A stretch of 64,000 bases of DNA from Aeromicrobium panaciterrae (GCF_031457275.1 NZ_JAVDWH010000001.1:1984001-2048000); one strand, 5' to 3'. Counted from the stretch's first letter, positions 19,031-26,692 are shown. Notes: generated by a model from the letters alone, not told the origin. A program made the numbers and translations.

Positions 19031-20517
19031 TCGGCGCTCTCGATCAGTTCGATCAGCACTTCGCGGTCATCGAACGGGTGGATCTTGCCGCGGATCTCCT
19101 GCCCACGCTCGTGGCCCTTGCCCGCGATCACGACGGTGTCGCCAAGGTGAGCCATCGCGACGGCCTGGGCGATTGCCTCGCGACGACCCGCGACTTCGAT
19201 CGCCAGGCCGGGGCCATTGCCGGCACCAGACATGACATCGGCGCGAATTGCCGCGGCATTCTCCTTGCGCGGGTTGTCATCCGTGACGATCACGACGTCA
19301 GCGTGCTTGGCGGCAGCCTCGCCCATCAGCGGGCGCTTGCCGTGGTCACGGTCTCCCCCGGCGCCAATCACGATGATCAGACGACCAGCTGTCACCGGGC
19401 GAAGAGCATCAAGAACGGCCGTCACGGCGTCTGGTTTGTGCGCGTAGTCGACGATCGCCGTGAACGGCTGACCTGCATCGATGCGCTCCATACGACCAGG
19501 AACTCCGGTGCTGGTGGCAATCCCGGCCGCGAGCTCGGCAGGATCAAATCCCGCCTGTGCGAGCGAAGCGATGACAGCGAGCGCGTTGGAGACGTTGAAG
19601 ACACCGGGGAGCGGCACGGAGAGCGGCACCTCGACGCCGTTGGGACCCAGGACCTCGAGATCCGTGCCGAGACGGTGCGGTCGGATGTTCACCGCTCGCC
19701 AGTCGGCCTGATTGCCATCGGTCGAGAACGTCGTCACCGGCAGAGGCGTGAGCTCGGCAAGTCGTTTGCCGTGAGCGTCGTCGATGTTGATGACGGCGTG
19801 CTTCGAGTGCTGCGGCGTGAAGAGTGCCGCCTTGGCGAGGAAGTAGTCCTCGAGATCCTTGTGGAAGTCGAGATGGTCGCGGCCGAGGTTGAGGAACACC
19901 GCGACGTCGAAGACGAACCCGTCCACGCGGCCTTGCACCAACGCATGGCTCGAGACCTCCATCGCGCATACCTCGATGGCTTCTTCGCGCATGACGGCAA
20001 AGAGTGCCTGCAGCTGGGGTGCTTCTGGCGTGGTCAGCGACGACGGTGCCGGCATCTTGCCGATGCGCGTGCCGATCGTCCCTACGACGGCCGACTTGTG
20101 CTCGCCCAAGGCGGCCTCGGCCAGGTACGTCGTCGTGGTCTTGCCCTGGGTGCCCGTGACGCCAATGGTCGTAAAGGACGAGGACGGATCGCCGTAGATG
20201 AAGCTACTGAGTTTGGCGATTGCGCCGCGAGCATCGTCGACGATGATCTCGGGCAGTTCTGTCACCAGCGCGGCACCTTCGGGATCGGTGAGTACGCCGA
20301 CAGCTCCGCGAGCCTTGGCAACGCCGGCGAACGCCGCACCGTGTGACGAGGCGCCCGGCAGTGCGGCGTACAGGTCGCCGGGAACGACATGCTTGGAGTG
20401 AAGCGATATGCCGGTGACAGTTCCTTCGGCATTGGTCGTTGAGTCGAGCTCATTCGCAAGCTCAGTCAGCGTCCACTGCGGCACCTCATCCGGGCGCACC
20501 CGCATCTCCTCGGTCAC
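19027..20517 (-). CDS. murE: UDP-MurNAc-dipeptide diaminopimelate ligase
   Basis: Adds the third stem-peptide residue. The 496 residues have GTQGKTTT at 122-129 and the DNPRKE motif, which marks diaminopimelate-adding rather than lysine-adding MurE. Nocardioidaceae use LL-diaminopimelate, but the motif does not tell LL from meso. Carbamylated-lysine and UDP-binding regions are intact. The GTG at 20517 has no Shine-Dalgarno; a TAGGCT box six bases upstream predicts a leaderless start and so a promoter inside the dcw cluster. Confidence 0.96.
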   Translation of the reverse strand: MTEEMRVRPDEVPQWTLTELANELDSTTNAEGTVTGISLHSKHVVPGDLYAALPGASSHGAAFAGVAKARGAVGVLTDPEGAALVTELPEIIVDDARGAIAKLSSFIYGDPSSSFTTIGVTGTQGKTTTTYLAEAALGEHKSAVVGTIGTRIGKMPAPSSLTTPEAPQLQALFAVMREEAIEVCAMEVSSHALVQGRVDGFVFDVAVFLNLGRDHLDFHKDLEDYFLAKAALFTPQHSKHAVINIDDAHGKRLAELTPLPVTTFSTDGNQADWRAVNIRPHRLGTDLEVLGPNGVEVPLSVPLPGVFNVSNALAVIASLAQAGFDPAELAAGIATSTGVPGRMERIDAGQPFTAIVDYAHKPDAVTAVLDALRPVTAGRLIIVIGAGGDRDHGKRPLMGEAAAKHADVVIVTDDNPRKENAAAIRADVMSGAGNGPGLAIEVAGRREAIAQAVAMAHLGDTVVIAGKGHERGQEIRGKIHPFDDREVLIELIESAE

Positions 20518-20523
20518 ACCGTG

Positions 20524-20529
20524 AGCCTA
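20524..20529 (-). promoter_or_regulatory. -10 box TAGGCT of murE, leaderless, inside the dcw cluster
   Basis: TAGGCT (20529-20524, minus strand) is followed by six bases and the GTG at 20517. With the hairpins between ftsI and murE it suggests that murE begins a new transcript. Confidence 0.55.
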
Positions 20530-20569
20530 TCGGTGCAACCCTGGAAGCACTCGAGTCTGGCTGTGAGGA

Positions 20570-20636
20570 GGGCGAAGCCCGACACGTGGCCGCGGCGAAG
20601 CCGTGTATGAGGGCGACGAAGGAGCCCTCATACACG
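20570..20636 (-). terminator. Triple-hairpin region between ftsI and murE
   Basis: Reading the minus strand: a perfect 13-bp hairpin (arms 20636-20624 and 20614-20602, 9-base loop), then two short TTC-loop hairpins, CGGC-TTC-GCCG (20603-20593) and GGGC-TTC-GCCC (20580-20570). There is no T-run. It may be a terminator or processing site for the upstream genes, or a dispersed intergenic repeat. Confidence 0.5.
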
Positions 20637-20659
20637 CGAGGGACGAGCGCACGCCACCT

Positions 20660-22408
20660 TTACCAAGTCTGCGGGACCTTGGGGCTCTTGGACCCCGTAG
20701 GAGCAACTCCGAAGCGCTCCAGCGCCATCGACATGACGTCGTGGAACACCGGCGCGGCCGTGGAGCCACCGCCCGCGCTGCTGTAGGGGCGATCGAGCAC
20801 GATGTAGGTCAGGAATCGCGGGTTGTCAGCCGGTGCGAAGCCCATGAACGAGACGACGTTCTGGCCGCGGATGTAGCGGCCCGTCACAGGGTCGACGCGC
20901 CACGCCGTACCGGTCTTGCCTGCGACTCGGTATCCCTTGATCGCGGCGGCAGGAGCCGTACCGTCCGGAGCTGTGACAGCTTCCATCATGCGAGTGACGG
21001 AGGCGGCAGCCTTCTTAGAGACGACGCGGTGAGCGGCGGGTGTCTCGACGCTCTTGTTCTTGCCGTCCTTGTCCTCGATTCCGCTGACAACCGACGGGTT
21101 GCAGATCTTGCCGTCATTGGCGATCGCACCGACAGCACGCATCATCTGCGTCGCGGTCACGGCGATGCCCTGGCCGAACGAGATCGTCGCGTGACTGGCC
21201 TTGGTCCAGTTCTTCGGCTCGGCAAGGATGCCGCGAGATTCGCCGGGCAGGCCGACGCCCGAGGTCTCACCGAATCCGAACTTACGGAAATAGTGATGCA
21301 TCGTCTCGTCGCTCATCTTCTGCGCGGCAACGAGCGTTCCGAGGTTGGACGACTTGGCGATGACTCCAGCGGCCGTCAGGTGGAGCACGCCGTGGTCCCA
21401 GTAGTCACCGATCTTGAACTTGTCGATCGTGACGCCCGACGGCACGACGATCGGAGAATCCGCAGCGATCTTGCCCTGGTCAGCCAGTGCCGCCATCGTG
21501 ATCGTCTTGAGCACCGAGCCGGGCTCGTACACGTTGGAGACGGCACGCGAGACGGTGTTGAAGTCGTTCATGCCCGTGCCGCTGTCAGCGTTGAACGTCG
21601 GAGCCTGTGACATCTGGACGATCTGGCAGGTCTTCACATCCATCGTGATCGCGAGACCCCAGTCGGAGCTGGACTCGCGTACGGCATCCGCCAGGCGCTG
21701 ATCCGCGTACCACTGGAGGTCGCGATCGATCGTGGTCGTCACGTCCCGGCCGGGCACCATCTCGGTGACAGCGCTGTCAGCCATCGGGATGCGCTGACCT
21801 GTGGGCGAGACTTCGAACGTGCTCGAACCGTCAGTTCCGGTGAGTACGTCGTTGTACTGCTGCTCAATTCCCGAGACACCCTTGCCGGTCGCGTTCGTGT
21901 AGCCGAGGAGGTTTGCGGCGAGCTTGCCTCCCGGGTACGTACGCAGCGATTCCTTCTCGCTGAACACTCCAGTGAAGCCGGCATCACTGATGGCCTTGAG
22001 GGTCTTGGCGGCCGTCCAAGCCGGCACATCGCGCTTGAGATAGACGAAGTGCGAGTTGGCGGTACGAAGCTTGTCGATTGTCTCGAAGTAGTCGATCTTG
22101 TCGCCGAGCTCCTCAACGAGCAGCCGGGCGATCTGGGGTGCATTTGCCGCGGTCATCGTCGGATCTGCCGTGAGCGTGAGTCCGTCGACACTCGCGGCAA
22201 GCGCCACGCCGTTGCGGTCGAGGATCTGGCCACGCGGAGCAGGAACAGTGCTCTTGGCTGTGCCGGCGTCGACGGCCTGCGCGGCGTACGCGCTCGCGTC
22301 GAGGCCTTGGATCTGGAACAGGCGAATCGCGAAGACCCCGAAGATGCCGACCACAATTGCCAGACAGAAGCGCAACCTCCGCCGGGATGCCCGTTCGCGT
22401 GCGGTCAT
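20660..22408 (-). CDS. ftsI: Septal transpeptidase FtsI (class B penicillin-binding protein)
   Basis: Cross-links septal peptidoglycan on the outside of the membrane and is a target of beta-lactams. The 582 residues begin with a short Arg-rich tail and one membrane anchor (about 13-32), a dimerisation/pedestal domain, and the transpeptidase domain with SxxK at 298-301 (catalytic Ser298), SSN at 353-355 and a KTGT motif near 497-500. The start overlaps ftsL by four bases. It works with FtsW encoded downstream. Confidence 0.97.
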   Translation of the reverse strand: MTARERASRRRLRFCLAIVVGIFGVFAIRLFQIQGLDASAYAAQAVDAGTAKSTVPAPRGQILDRNGVALAASVDGLTLTADPTMTAANAPQIARLLVEELGDKIDYFETIDKLRTANSHFVYLKRDVPAWTAAKTLKAISDAGFTGVFSEKESLRTYPGGKLAANLLGYTNATGKGVSGIEQQYNDVLTGTDGSSTFEVSPTGQRIPMADSAVTEMVPGRDVTTTIDRDLQWYADQRLADAVRESSSDWGLAITMDVKTCQIVQMSQAPTFNADSGTGMNDFNTVSRAVSNVYEPGSVLKTITMAALADQGKIAADSPIVVPSGVTIDKFKIGDYWDHGVLHLTAAGVIAKSSNLGTLVAAQKMSDETMHHYFRKFGFGETSGVGLPGESRGILAEPKNWTKASHATISFGQGIAVTATQMMRAVGAIANDGKICNPSVVSGIEDKDGKNKSVETPAAHRVVSKKAAASVTRMMEAVTAPDGTAPAAAIKGYRVAGKTGTAWRVDPVTGRYIRGQNVVSFMGFAPADNPRFLTYIVLDRPYSSAGGGSTAAPVFHDVMSMALERFGVAPTGSKSPKVPQTW

Positions 22409-22839
22409 CGGGCCACCGACCGGATGTTGGAGCCGCTAGTGGCTGGCTCGGGCTTGCCGAGCACCTTGCCGTCGGACAAGCGGAGGAATGCCGGGTTGGT
22501 GTTGGGCACCATGCCGAACACGAGTGCGCGCTGCGCGACGCTTGCCGGGCTGAGGAGCGTCTCAACCTCGCGGGTCAGCGACTGCTGCTGAATCTCAAGC
22601 GCAGCTGCCTCGCGGTTGAGCTTGGCTGCCTCGAATGACTGCGCCTGCAGGACAGTACTCATGATGATCAGGCCGACGAGTCCGATCGACAGCATCGTCA
22701 TGACGACGACCACGAACGGCGCCCTACGAGCACGGCTGCGTACGGGGCGAACCAGACGGAGACCACGCTCGACAGCGTCGCTGCGAGGCGTCGAGGTGAC
22801 TTCTCGACGTGATGGCGCGAACGCTGGCTGCGCACTCAT
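22405..22839 (-). CDS. ftsL: FtsL-like septum protein
   Basis: A small bitopic divisome protein of 144 residues: a basic cytoplasmic tail (1-40), one membrane helix (about 42-63) and a short leucine-rich coiled coil (about 66-110). Sequence conservation of FtsL is low, so the call rests on topology and on position between rsmH and ftsI. GGAGG lies seven bases before the ATG, but it is inside the right arm of a predicted hairpin. The start overlaps the stop of micro-ORF A (ATGA). Confidence 0.88.
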   Translation of the reverse strand: MSAQPAFAPSRREVTSTPRSDAVERGLRLVRPVRSRARRAPFVVVVMTMLSIGLVGLIIMSTVLQAQSFEAAKLNREAAALEIQQQSLTREVETLLSPASVAQRALVFGMVPNTNPAFLRLSDGKVLGKPEPATSGSNIRSVAR

Positions 22840-22925
22840 GCCACAACCTCCGTGGCAGAGCAGAAACGGTACGGAGGCCGTGGCATGACTGCCAGTTGAT
22901 GATGAGCTCGCTGGCGCTCGTTCAT
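22836..22925 (-). CDS. Micro-ORF A: 29-residue peptide between rsmH and ftsL, unrecognised
   Basis: An unannotated frame with GAGAGGG (22939-22933) seven bases before its ATG. The ATG overlaps the rsmH stop (ATGA) and its TGA overlaps the ftsL ATG (ATGA), so rsmH, this peptide and ftsL form an unbroken coupled chain. The peptide starts MNERQR and ends with [12 protein letters not shown]. Micro-ORF B before rsmH ends with [12 protein letters not shown], and 27 bases coding PYRFCSATE are identical. No family is recognised. It could be a real peptide, a coupling leader, or both. The same bases form the hairpin described at 22840-22886. Confidence 0.7.
   Translation of the reverse strand: MNERQRAHHQLAVMPRPPYRFCSATEVVA
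22840..22886 (-). promoter_or_regulatory. RNA hairpin hiding the ftsL ribosome site (copy A)
   Basis: In the mRNA the arms GCCACGGCCTCCGT (22885-22872) and ACGGAGGTTGTGGC (22853-22840) pair over 14 positions, two of them G-U. The 17-base loop is ACCGTTTCTGCTCTGCC. The right arm contains the ftsL Shine-Dalgarno site and ends at the ATG. Translation of micro-ORF A would open it. Confidence 0.65.
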
Positions 22926-23869
22926 GCGGCGACCCTCTCGGCGACGCGCAGACGTACTGAACGTGCGCGGGAGTTGTCTTCGATCTCGGCTTCAGTGGCG
23001 ACTTCGGCTCCGCGGGTCACCAACTTGAACTTCGCCTCGTGACCCTCAGGAACGAACGGCAGATCACGCGGAATGTCAGTCGTGGTGGCACGGGCAAACT
23101 CGTGCTTGGTGATTCGGTCCTCGAGCGAGTGATAGGCCAGTACGACGACGCGGCCACCAGGCGCGAGCAGCTCGAGCGCAGCAGGCAGGGCTCGCCGGTA
23201 GACACCGAGCTCGTCGTTGACCTCGATGCGGAGGGCCTGGAAGGTCCGCTTGGCGGGATTGCCGCCCGTTCGACGCGCCGCCTGCGGGATGGAGTCCCGA
23301 ATGAGGTCGACGAGTCGTGCACTGTTGGTGAACGGTTCGACATCGCGCGCGGCGACGACAGCTTCAGCGATGCGCTTGGCGAACTTCTCTTCGCCGTAGT
23401 AGCGCAGCACCTTGGCGAGCTCAGTCGCCTCGTACGTGTTGAGGACGTCAGCTGCGCTGAGCTCGTCCTCGGGGTTCATGCGCATGTCGAGTGGAGCGTC
23501 CTGCGCGTACGCGAAACCACGTTCGGCGAGGTCGAGTTGCATTGAGGAGACACCCAGGTCGAACAGGACGCCGCTGACGGAGCTGAAGCCCGCGTCTCGT
23601 ACGACGTCAGCGATCTCGTCGTACACGGCGTGAGCGAACGTCACCCGATCGCCGAATCCGGCAAGGCGAGCCTTGGCGCGTGCCAGAGCCTCGGGATCAC
23701 GATCAATGCCGATGACGTGGAGGTCTGCAAAACGGTTGAGCATGGCTTCGGTGTGACCGCCGAGCCCAAGCGTCGCGTCGACGACGACCGGCCGGTCCCC
23801 CACCACGGTCGGCGCAAGAAGATCCATCACCCGGTCCAGCAGGACGGGTACGTGCTTCGCCTCGCTCAT
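22922..23869 (-). CDS. rsmH: 16S rRNA m4C1402 methyltransferase
   Basis: Methylates N4 of cytidine 1402 in the ribosomal P site. The 315 residues contain the SAM-binding motif [17 protein letters not shown] (28-44), the [10 protein letters not shown] segment and the C-terminal [11 protein letters not shown] motif. The frame is open 60 codons upstream, but the ATG at 23869 gives the family N terminus ([13 protein letters not shown]), has GGAGG seven bases before it and overlaps the stop of micro-ORF B. The upstream stretch in that frame has no family similarity. Confidence 0.97.
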   Translation of the reverse strand: MSEAKHVPVLLDRVMDLLAPTVVGDRPVVVDATLGLGGHTEAMLNRFADLHVIGIDRDPEALARAKARLAGFGDRVTFAHAVYDEIADVVRDAGFSSVSGVLFDLGVSSMQLDLAERGFAYAQDAPLDMRMNPEDELSAADVLNTYEATELAKVLRYYGEEKFAKRIAEAVVAARDVEPFTNSARLVDLIRDSIPQAARRTGGNPAKRTFQALRIEVNDELGVYRRALPAALELLAPGGRVVVLAYHSLEDRITKHEFARATTTDIPRDLPFVPEGHEAKFKLVTRGAEVATEAEIEDNSRARSVRLRVAERVAA

Positions 23870-23952
23870 GCCACCGCCTCCGTGGCAGAGCAGAAACGGT
23901 ACGGAGCCAGTGACATGAGGGCCCTTTTTGTTCGCTCGCTGCGCTCGCTCAT
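23866..23952 (-). CDS. Micro-ORF B: 28-residue peptide before rsmH, unrecognised
   Basis: Partner of micro-ORF A. AGGGG (23964-23960) lies seven bases before the ATG, which overlaps the stop of the 44-residue membrane protein (ATGA); its TGA overlaps the rsmH ATG (ATGA). The peptide starts [10 protein letters not shown] and ends [12 protein letters not shown]. The first part derives from a GAGCGCAGCGAGC repeat of a kind often seen at actinobacterial gene ends, which warns that it may not be selected as protein. The second half is nearly identical to micro-ORF A. Function unknown. Confidence 0.65.
   Translation of the reverse strand: MSERSERTKRALMSLAPYRFCSATEAVA
23870..23916 (-). promoter_or_regulatory. 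RNA hairpin hiding the rsmH ribosome site (copy B)
   Basis: Arms GTCACTGGCTCCGT (23915-23902) and ACGGAGGCGGTGGC (23883-23870) pair at 13 of 14 positions (two G-U, one G-G mismatch). The 17-base loop is identical to that of copy A. The GGAGG of rsmH is in the right arm. Confidence 0.6.
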
Positions 23953-24083
23953 GCGGTGGCCCCTGCCAGCCCGAGGAGCAAAGCCAGGAGTCCAGCGATC
24001 CCGACCGACATGACGATGGAGAAACCCATGAGCGCAACGCCGTCGGCAACCTCGTGCCGTACGCGTCGTGTGCTCGTGTCCAT
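23949..24083 (-). CDS. 44-residue membrane protein between mraZ and rsmH, unknown
   Basis: A short gene in the mraZ-rsmH gap. The ATG at 24083 follows GAAAGG with a seven-base spacer. The protein has a basic N terminus ([15 protein letters not shown]) and one long hydrophobic stretch (about 16-42), so one membrane helix with the N terminus inside is likely. Its TGA overlaps the ATG of micro-ORF B. I do not recognise a family. Its position suggests a division or wall role, but that is only context. Confidence 0.72.
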   Translation of the reverse strand: MDTSTRRVRHEVADGVALMGFSIVMSVGIAGLLALLLGLAGATA

Positions 24084-24208
24084 CGTTGTGCCTTTCGTTC
24101 GTGCTGTGCTGCCTGTCGCCGTGGGGCCAGATCCCCGACCGGGCAGTTCTGACACCGGGGAAGTGGAGTCAGATCCGCTCGGGCGAAGATCTCGCCTCGC
24201 GGTGTTCG

Positions 24209-24658
24209 CTAGAAGATTCCGGGCATGACCTCTTCGGACATGTCCGCGAACGGCCCTTCCTGTGAGTTGGAGAATTCGGTCCAGCGTCCGGAGTCCCAGA
24301 TCTCGATGCGGTCCATCGCCCCCACGACGGTGCATTCGCGATCGAGGCTCGCCCAGGTGCGGAGTACCTGAGGCACCGAGATGCGCCCCTGCTTGTCCGG
24401 CACTTCCGAGGAGGCGCCGGAGAAGAACATGCGGGTGAAGTTGCGTGCCGCCTGATTGGTGAACGGGGTGTCCCGTACGCGATCCGTGAACGCGTTGAAG
24501 CTCTCGACCGTCCACCCGTAGATGCAGTTCTCCTGACCGCGGGTGAGGACGATGCCGTGCTCCAGGCGTGGACGGAACTTGGCCGGAAGGAACAAGCGCC
24601 CCTTCTCGTCGAGACGGGGTGTGTAGGTGCCAAAGAAGTTGGACACGTCCGGGTTCAT
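24209..24658 (-). CDS. mraZ: Transcriptional regulator MraZ
   Basis: A DNA-binding protein with two AbrB-like MraZ domains (about 8-60 and 75-130 of 149 residues); each has the typical D.KGR....(P/V) pattern, here LDEKGRLFLP and DKQGRISVP. It usually represses or tunes its own dcw operon by binding direct repeats before mraZ. The frame is open 25 codons upstream, but the ATG at 24658 has GGAGGAGG seven bases before it and gives the normal N terminus. Four 10-bp-spaced repeats lie 30-65 bases upstream. Confidence 0.96.
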   Translation of the reverse strand: MNPDVSNFFGTYTPRLDEKGRLFLPAKFRPRLEHGIVLTRGQENCIYGWTVESFNAFTDRVRDTPFTNQAARNFTRMFFSGASSEVPDKQGRISVPQVLRTWASLDRECTVVGAMDRIEIWDSGRWTEFSNSQEGPFADMSEEVMPGIF

Positions 24659-24688
24659 CTGGCACCTCCTCCGCCTCGAGCTTGTCCT

Positions 24689-24722
24689 CCATTTCGCCCC
24701 ACCATACTCCACAATCCACCAC
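24689..24722 (-). promoter_or_regulatory. MraZ operator: four repeats at 10-bp spacing
   Basis: On the minus strand GTGG occurs at 24722-24719, 24712-24709 and 24702-24699, and ATGG at 24692-24689: exactly one helical turn apart, as in known MraZ boxes with 5-base spacers. A possible promoter, TTGGCC (24733-24728), 18 bases, GAGTAT (24709-24704), overlaps the repeats. Confidence 0.7.
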
Positions 24723-24809
24723 TTAGTGGCCAATTTGCGCCCATTTTGCGAGTTTTTGGGCAGCGCGCTCTACCGCCTGGAATCGGCGGTATTCACTGTC
24801 AGGGCAAAC

Positions 24810-24834
24810 AAAAAACCGCCCCCTCAGGGACGGT
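24810..24834 (-). terminator. Rho-independent terminator upstream of mraZ
   Basis: On the minus strand ACCGTCCC, a TGAG loop and GGGGCGGT form an 8-bp stem followed by TTTTTT (24815-24810). It ends the methyltransferase-DUF3040 transcript and insulates the dcw cluster. Confidence 0.85.
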
Positions 24835-24884
24835 TCAGAGCTGGTGGAGCGAAGTGGGGGCTTTTGGGCCCAAACTCGAAGGGA

Positions 24885-25268
24885 CTAGATGTCGTCTCCG
24901 TCGCGCCGGCGCTGCCAGCGCTCTTCCATACGGTCGACGAACTTGCCGGATGACTTGCCGCCAGCCTTGCTGGTCGGACGATCCTCGACCTGTCCGCCAA
25001 TGCCGCGCTTCCACGCTGTCAGGAACAGGTAGGACGTCGAAAGCATCGCAACGAATCCAGCGACACCAAGCCAGGTCTGTGCCGTGACGGCACCGGCGAA
25101 GAGCAGCACGAGGCCAGCGATGAACCCGAGGACAGCACCGACCGCCACACGACGGTTGTGCGCCATGAACTTCGAGCCCCGAAGGGTCGACGCAAAGTCG
25201 GGGTCTTCAGCGGCCAGCGATTGCTCGAGCTGATGGAGCAGCCGGGCCTCTTCGTCAGAGAGCGGCAC
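24885..25268 (-). CDS. DUF3040 membrane protein
   Basis: A 127-residue actinobacterial protein. The conserved N-terminal MPLSDEEARLLHQLEQSLAAEDP stretch is split here as LSDEEARLLHQLE (3-15) and AAEDPDFA (19-26). Two membrane helices follow (about 41-62 and 66-85), then a basic, Ser/Arg-rich cytoplasmic tail. DUF3040 genes commonly lie just before mraZ or near dinB in actinobacteria; function is unknown. It overlaps the upstream methyltransferase by 14 bases and ends at a strong terminator. Confidence 0.9.
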   Translation of the reverse strand: MPLSDEEARLLHQLEQSLAAEDPDFASTLRGSKFMAHNRRVAVGAVLGFIAGLVLLFAGAVTAQTWLGVAGFVAMLSTSYLFLTAWKRGIGGQVEDRPTSKAGGKSSGKFVDRMEERWQRRRDGDDI

Positions 25269-26028
25269 TTTTGCCTCCTGGATCGGATGATGCTGACTCC
25301 AAGTCTAGGCGTGCGATTGACTGCAAGCCAGCGGAAACGGAAGTGAAGTCATGTGAAGTACGCGCCAGGCGCTCCAGAGCGAACAATGCGTCGCGCGCTC
25401 CCGGCTCCCCGTCAACGATCGCCGATGGGACCAAATCAGCGAATACGCGGAGCCCATTCGTAGCGACTGACACGAATCCGCGAGCAGCCAGGAGGTCCTG
25501 TAGCTCGTCGAGGCCGAACCTCCGTGGGCCGAGAGCGCGTACGTCCCAAGCGTCGGCCGTCGTAGTCAGCAGCGCCTGCGCTGTGGCGAAGTCGCCCGCG
25601 AGCGCCCGTGCGGTGATCGCAGCGAGTCGGCCAGCAACGACAACGCTCACGTGTCCACCGGGTCGCAGGACCGTCGCGACGGCGGCCAAGGCTTCGGCAG
25701 GATCATCGACGTGCTCGAGCACGCCGTGGCAGATGACGAGATCGAATGACTGCGGATCCACATGGTCGAGCAGATCGGCGGTGTCGCCCTGTATGCCACG
25801 CACAGCATCGCCGAGATCGGCATCGGCGGCTCGCCGGTGCAGTGACGCGAGTGCGTCTGGACTCGGGTCAACGACGGTGACGTGATGCCCGAGAAGCGCC
25901 AGACGTACGGCATCTCCCCCTGTGCCGCCGCCGAGATCAAGGACATCCAGCCCGTCAGTGCCCGTGCCCGCGATGTCGGTCGCATCGACCACGGACTGCC
26001 ACATCAACTCGGCGCGGACCGGACCCAT
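25255..26028 (-). CDS. Class I SAM-dependent methyltransferase, substrate unknown
   Basis: The 257 residues contain the Rossmann SAM motif VLDLGGGTGGDAV (29-41), the acidic VTVVDPSPD strand end (50-58), and the HGVLEHVDDP and LRPGGHV motifs. Overall it resembles SmtA/CmoM-like small-molecule or tRNA methyltransferases, but the acceptor cannot be told. The frame stays open far upstream; I chose the ATG at 26028 because homologous sequence starts there (a GTG three codons earlier is possible). Divergent from the DUF4126 gene. Confidence 0.88.
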   Translation of the reverse strand: MGPVRAELMWQSVVDATDIAGTGTDGLDVLDLGGGTGGDAVRLALLGHHVTVVDPSPDALASLHRRAADADLGDAVRGIQGDTADLLDHVDPQSFDLVICHGVLEHVDDPAEALAAVATVLRPGGHVSVVVAGRLAAITARALAGDFATAQALLTTTADAWDVRALGPRRFGLDELQDLLAARGFVSVATNGLRVFADLVPSAIVDGEPGARDALFALERLARTSHDFTSVSAGLQSIARLDLESASSDPGGKSAAL

Positions 26029-26116
26029 GACGGACACTGTGCCACAGGAGTCAGGCCGGTTTCCGATAGCGTCCTGCCATGCACGATCAGTCCGATCGAC
26101 CTGACTGGGTCTCCTG

Positions 26117-26692
26117 ATGGACCTCGCGGCGCTGGTCTTCTCCAGCGGCTGGGCCAGCGGTGTCAACGCGTACGCGACTGTCGGCGTGCTCGGCCTGCTC
26201 GCTCGCTTCACTGAGACGTCGATCGTGCCCGACGCATTCGCTCGCACCGACGTGCTCGTCGTGGCTGGTGTCATGTTCCTGGTTGAGTTCGTCGTCGACA
26301 AGATCCCGTGGCTCGACTCGGTCTGGGATGGCATCTCCACCGTCGTACGACCGACGGTCGGAGCGTGGGTTGCGTACCAACTCGCCGGCGATTCGTCCGG
26401 TGTCGACCAGGCGTTGCTCACCACCCTCGGCGGCAGTACCGCTTTGGCGTCCCACGGTGTGAAGTCCGGCGTACGACTCGCGGTCAACACGTCGCCCGAG
26501 CCGTTCAGCAACGGGATCGTCAGCACCACCGAAGACATCGGCGTGATCACCGTCGTCTCGCTCGCCGTGGCCCATCCGTGGTGGGCACTCGGCATCACCG
26601 CATCGCTCCTCATCGCTGGAGCGGTCACCGTCTTCCTGCTGTGGAAGACCATCAGCAGAGCACGGCGTCGACGGCGCGAAGCGAACGCGTAG
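26117..26692 (+). CDS. DUF4126 membrane protein
   Basis: A 191-residue protein with several hydrophobic segments and the family's glycine-rich start (SSGWASGVNAYATVGVLGLLAR, positions about 9-30). A helical region contains the GVKSGVRLAVNTSPEPFSNG loop. DUF4126 proteins occur in many bacteria with no known job. No good Shine-Dalgarno or leaderless box precedes the ATG. The TAG stop is also the first part of the -10 box of the next gene. Confidence 0.88.
   Translation: MDLAALVFSSGWASGVNAYATVGVLGLLARFTETSIVPDAFARTDVLVVAGVMFLVEFVVDKIPWLDSVWDGISTVVRPTVGAWVAYQLAGDSSGVDQALLTTLGGSTALASHGVKSGVRLAVNTSPEPFSNGIVSTTEDIGVITVVSLAVAHPWWALGITASLLIAGAVTVFLLWKTISRARRRRREANA

Noticed and set aside
19078..20346. 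Plus-strand frame of 422 codons opposite murE
   Set aside because: Antisense shadow; murE motifs on the minus strand are complete.
23922..23949. GAGCGCAGCGAGC-type repeat at the end of the 44-residue gene as a mobile element
   Set aside because: Such short repeats occur at many actinobacterial gene ends; there is no terminal inverted repeat or target duplication here.
11397..24658. Absence of ftsA, murB and ddl from the dcw cluster as a sign of gene loss
   Set aside because: This is the normal actinobacterial arrangement; SepF replaces FtsA, and murB and ddl usually lie elsewhere.
24084..24722. Extension of the 44-residue gene's frame to over 250 codons through mraZ
   Set aside because: The extension reads mraZ out of frame. 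The ATG at 24083 has a ribosome site and gives a sensible membrane protein.
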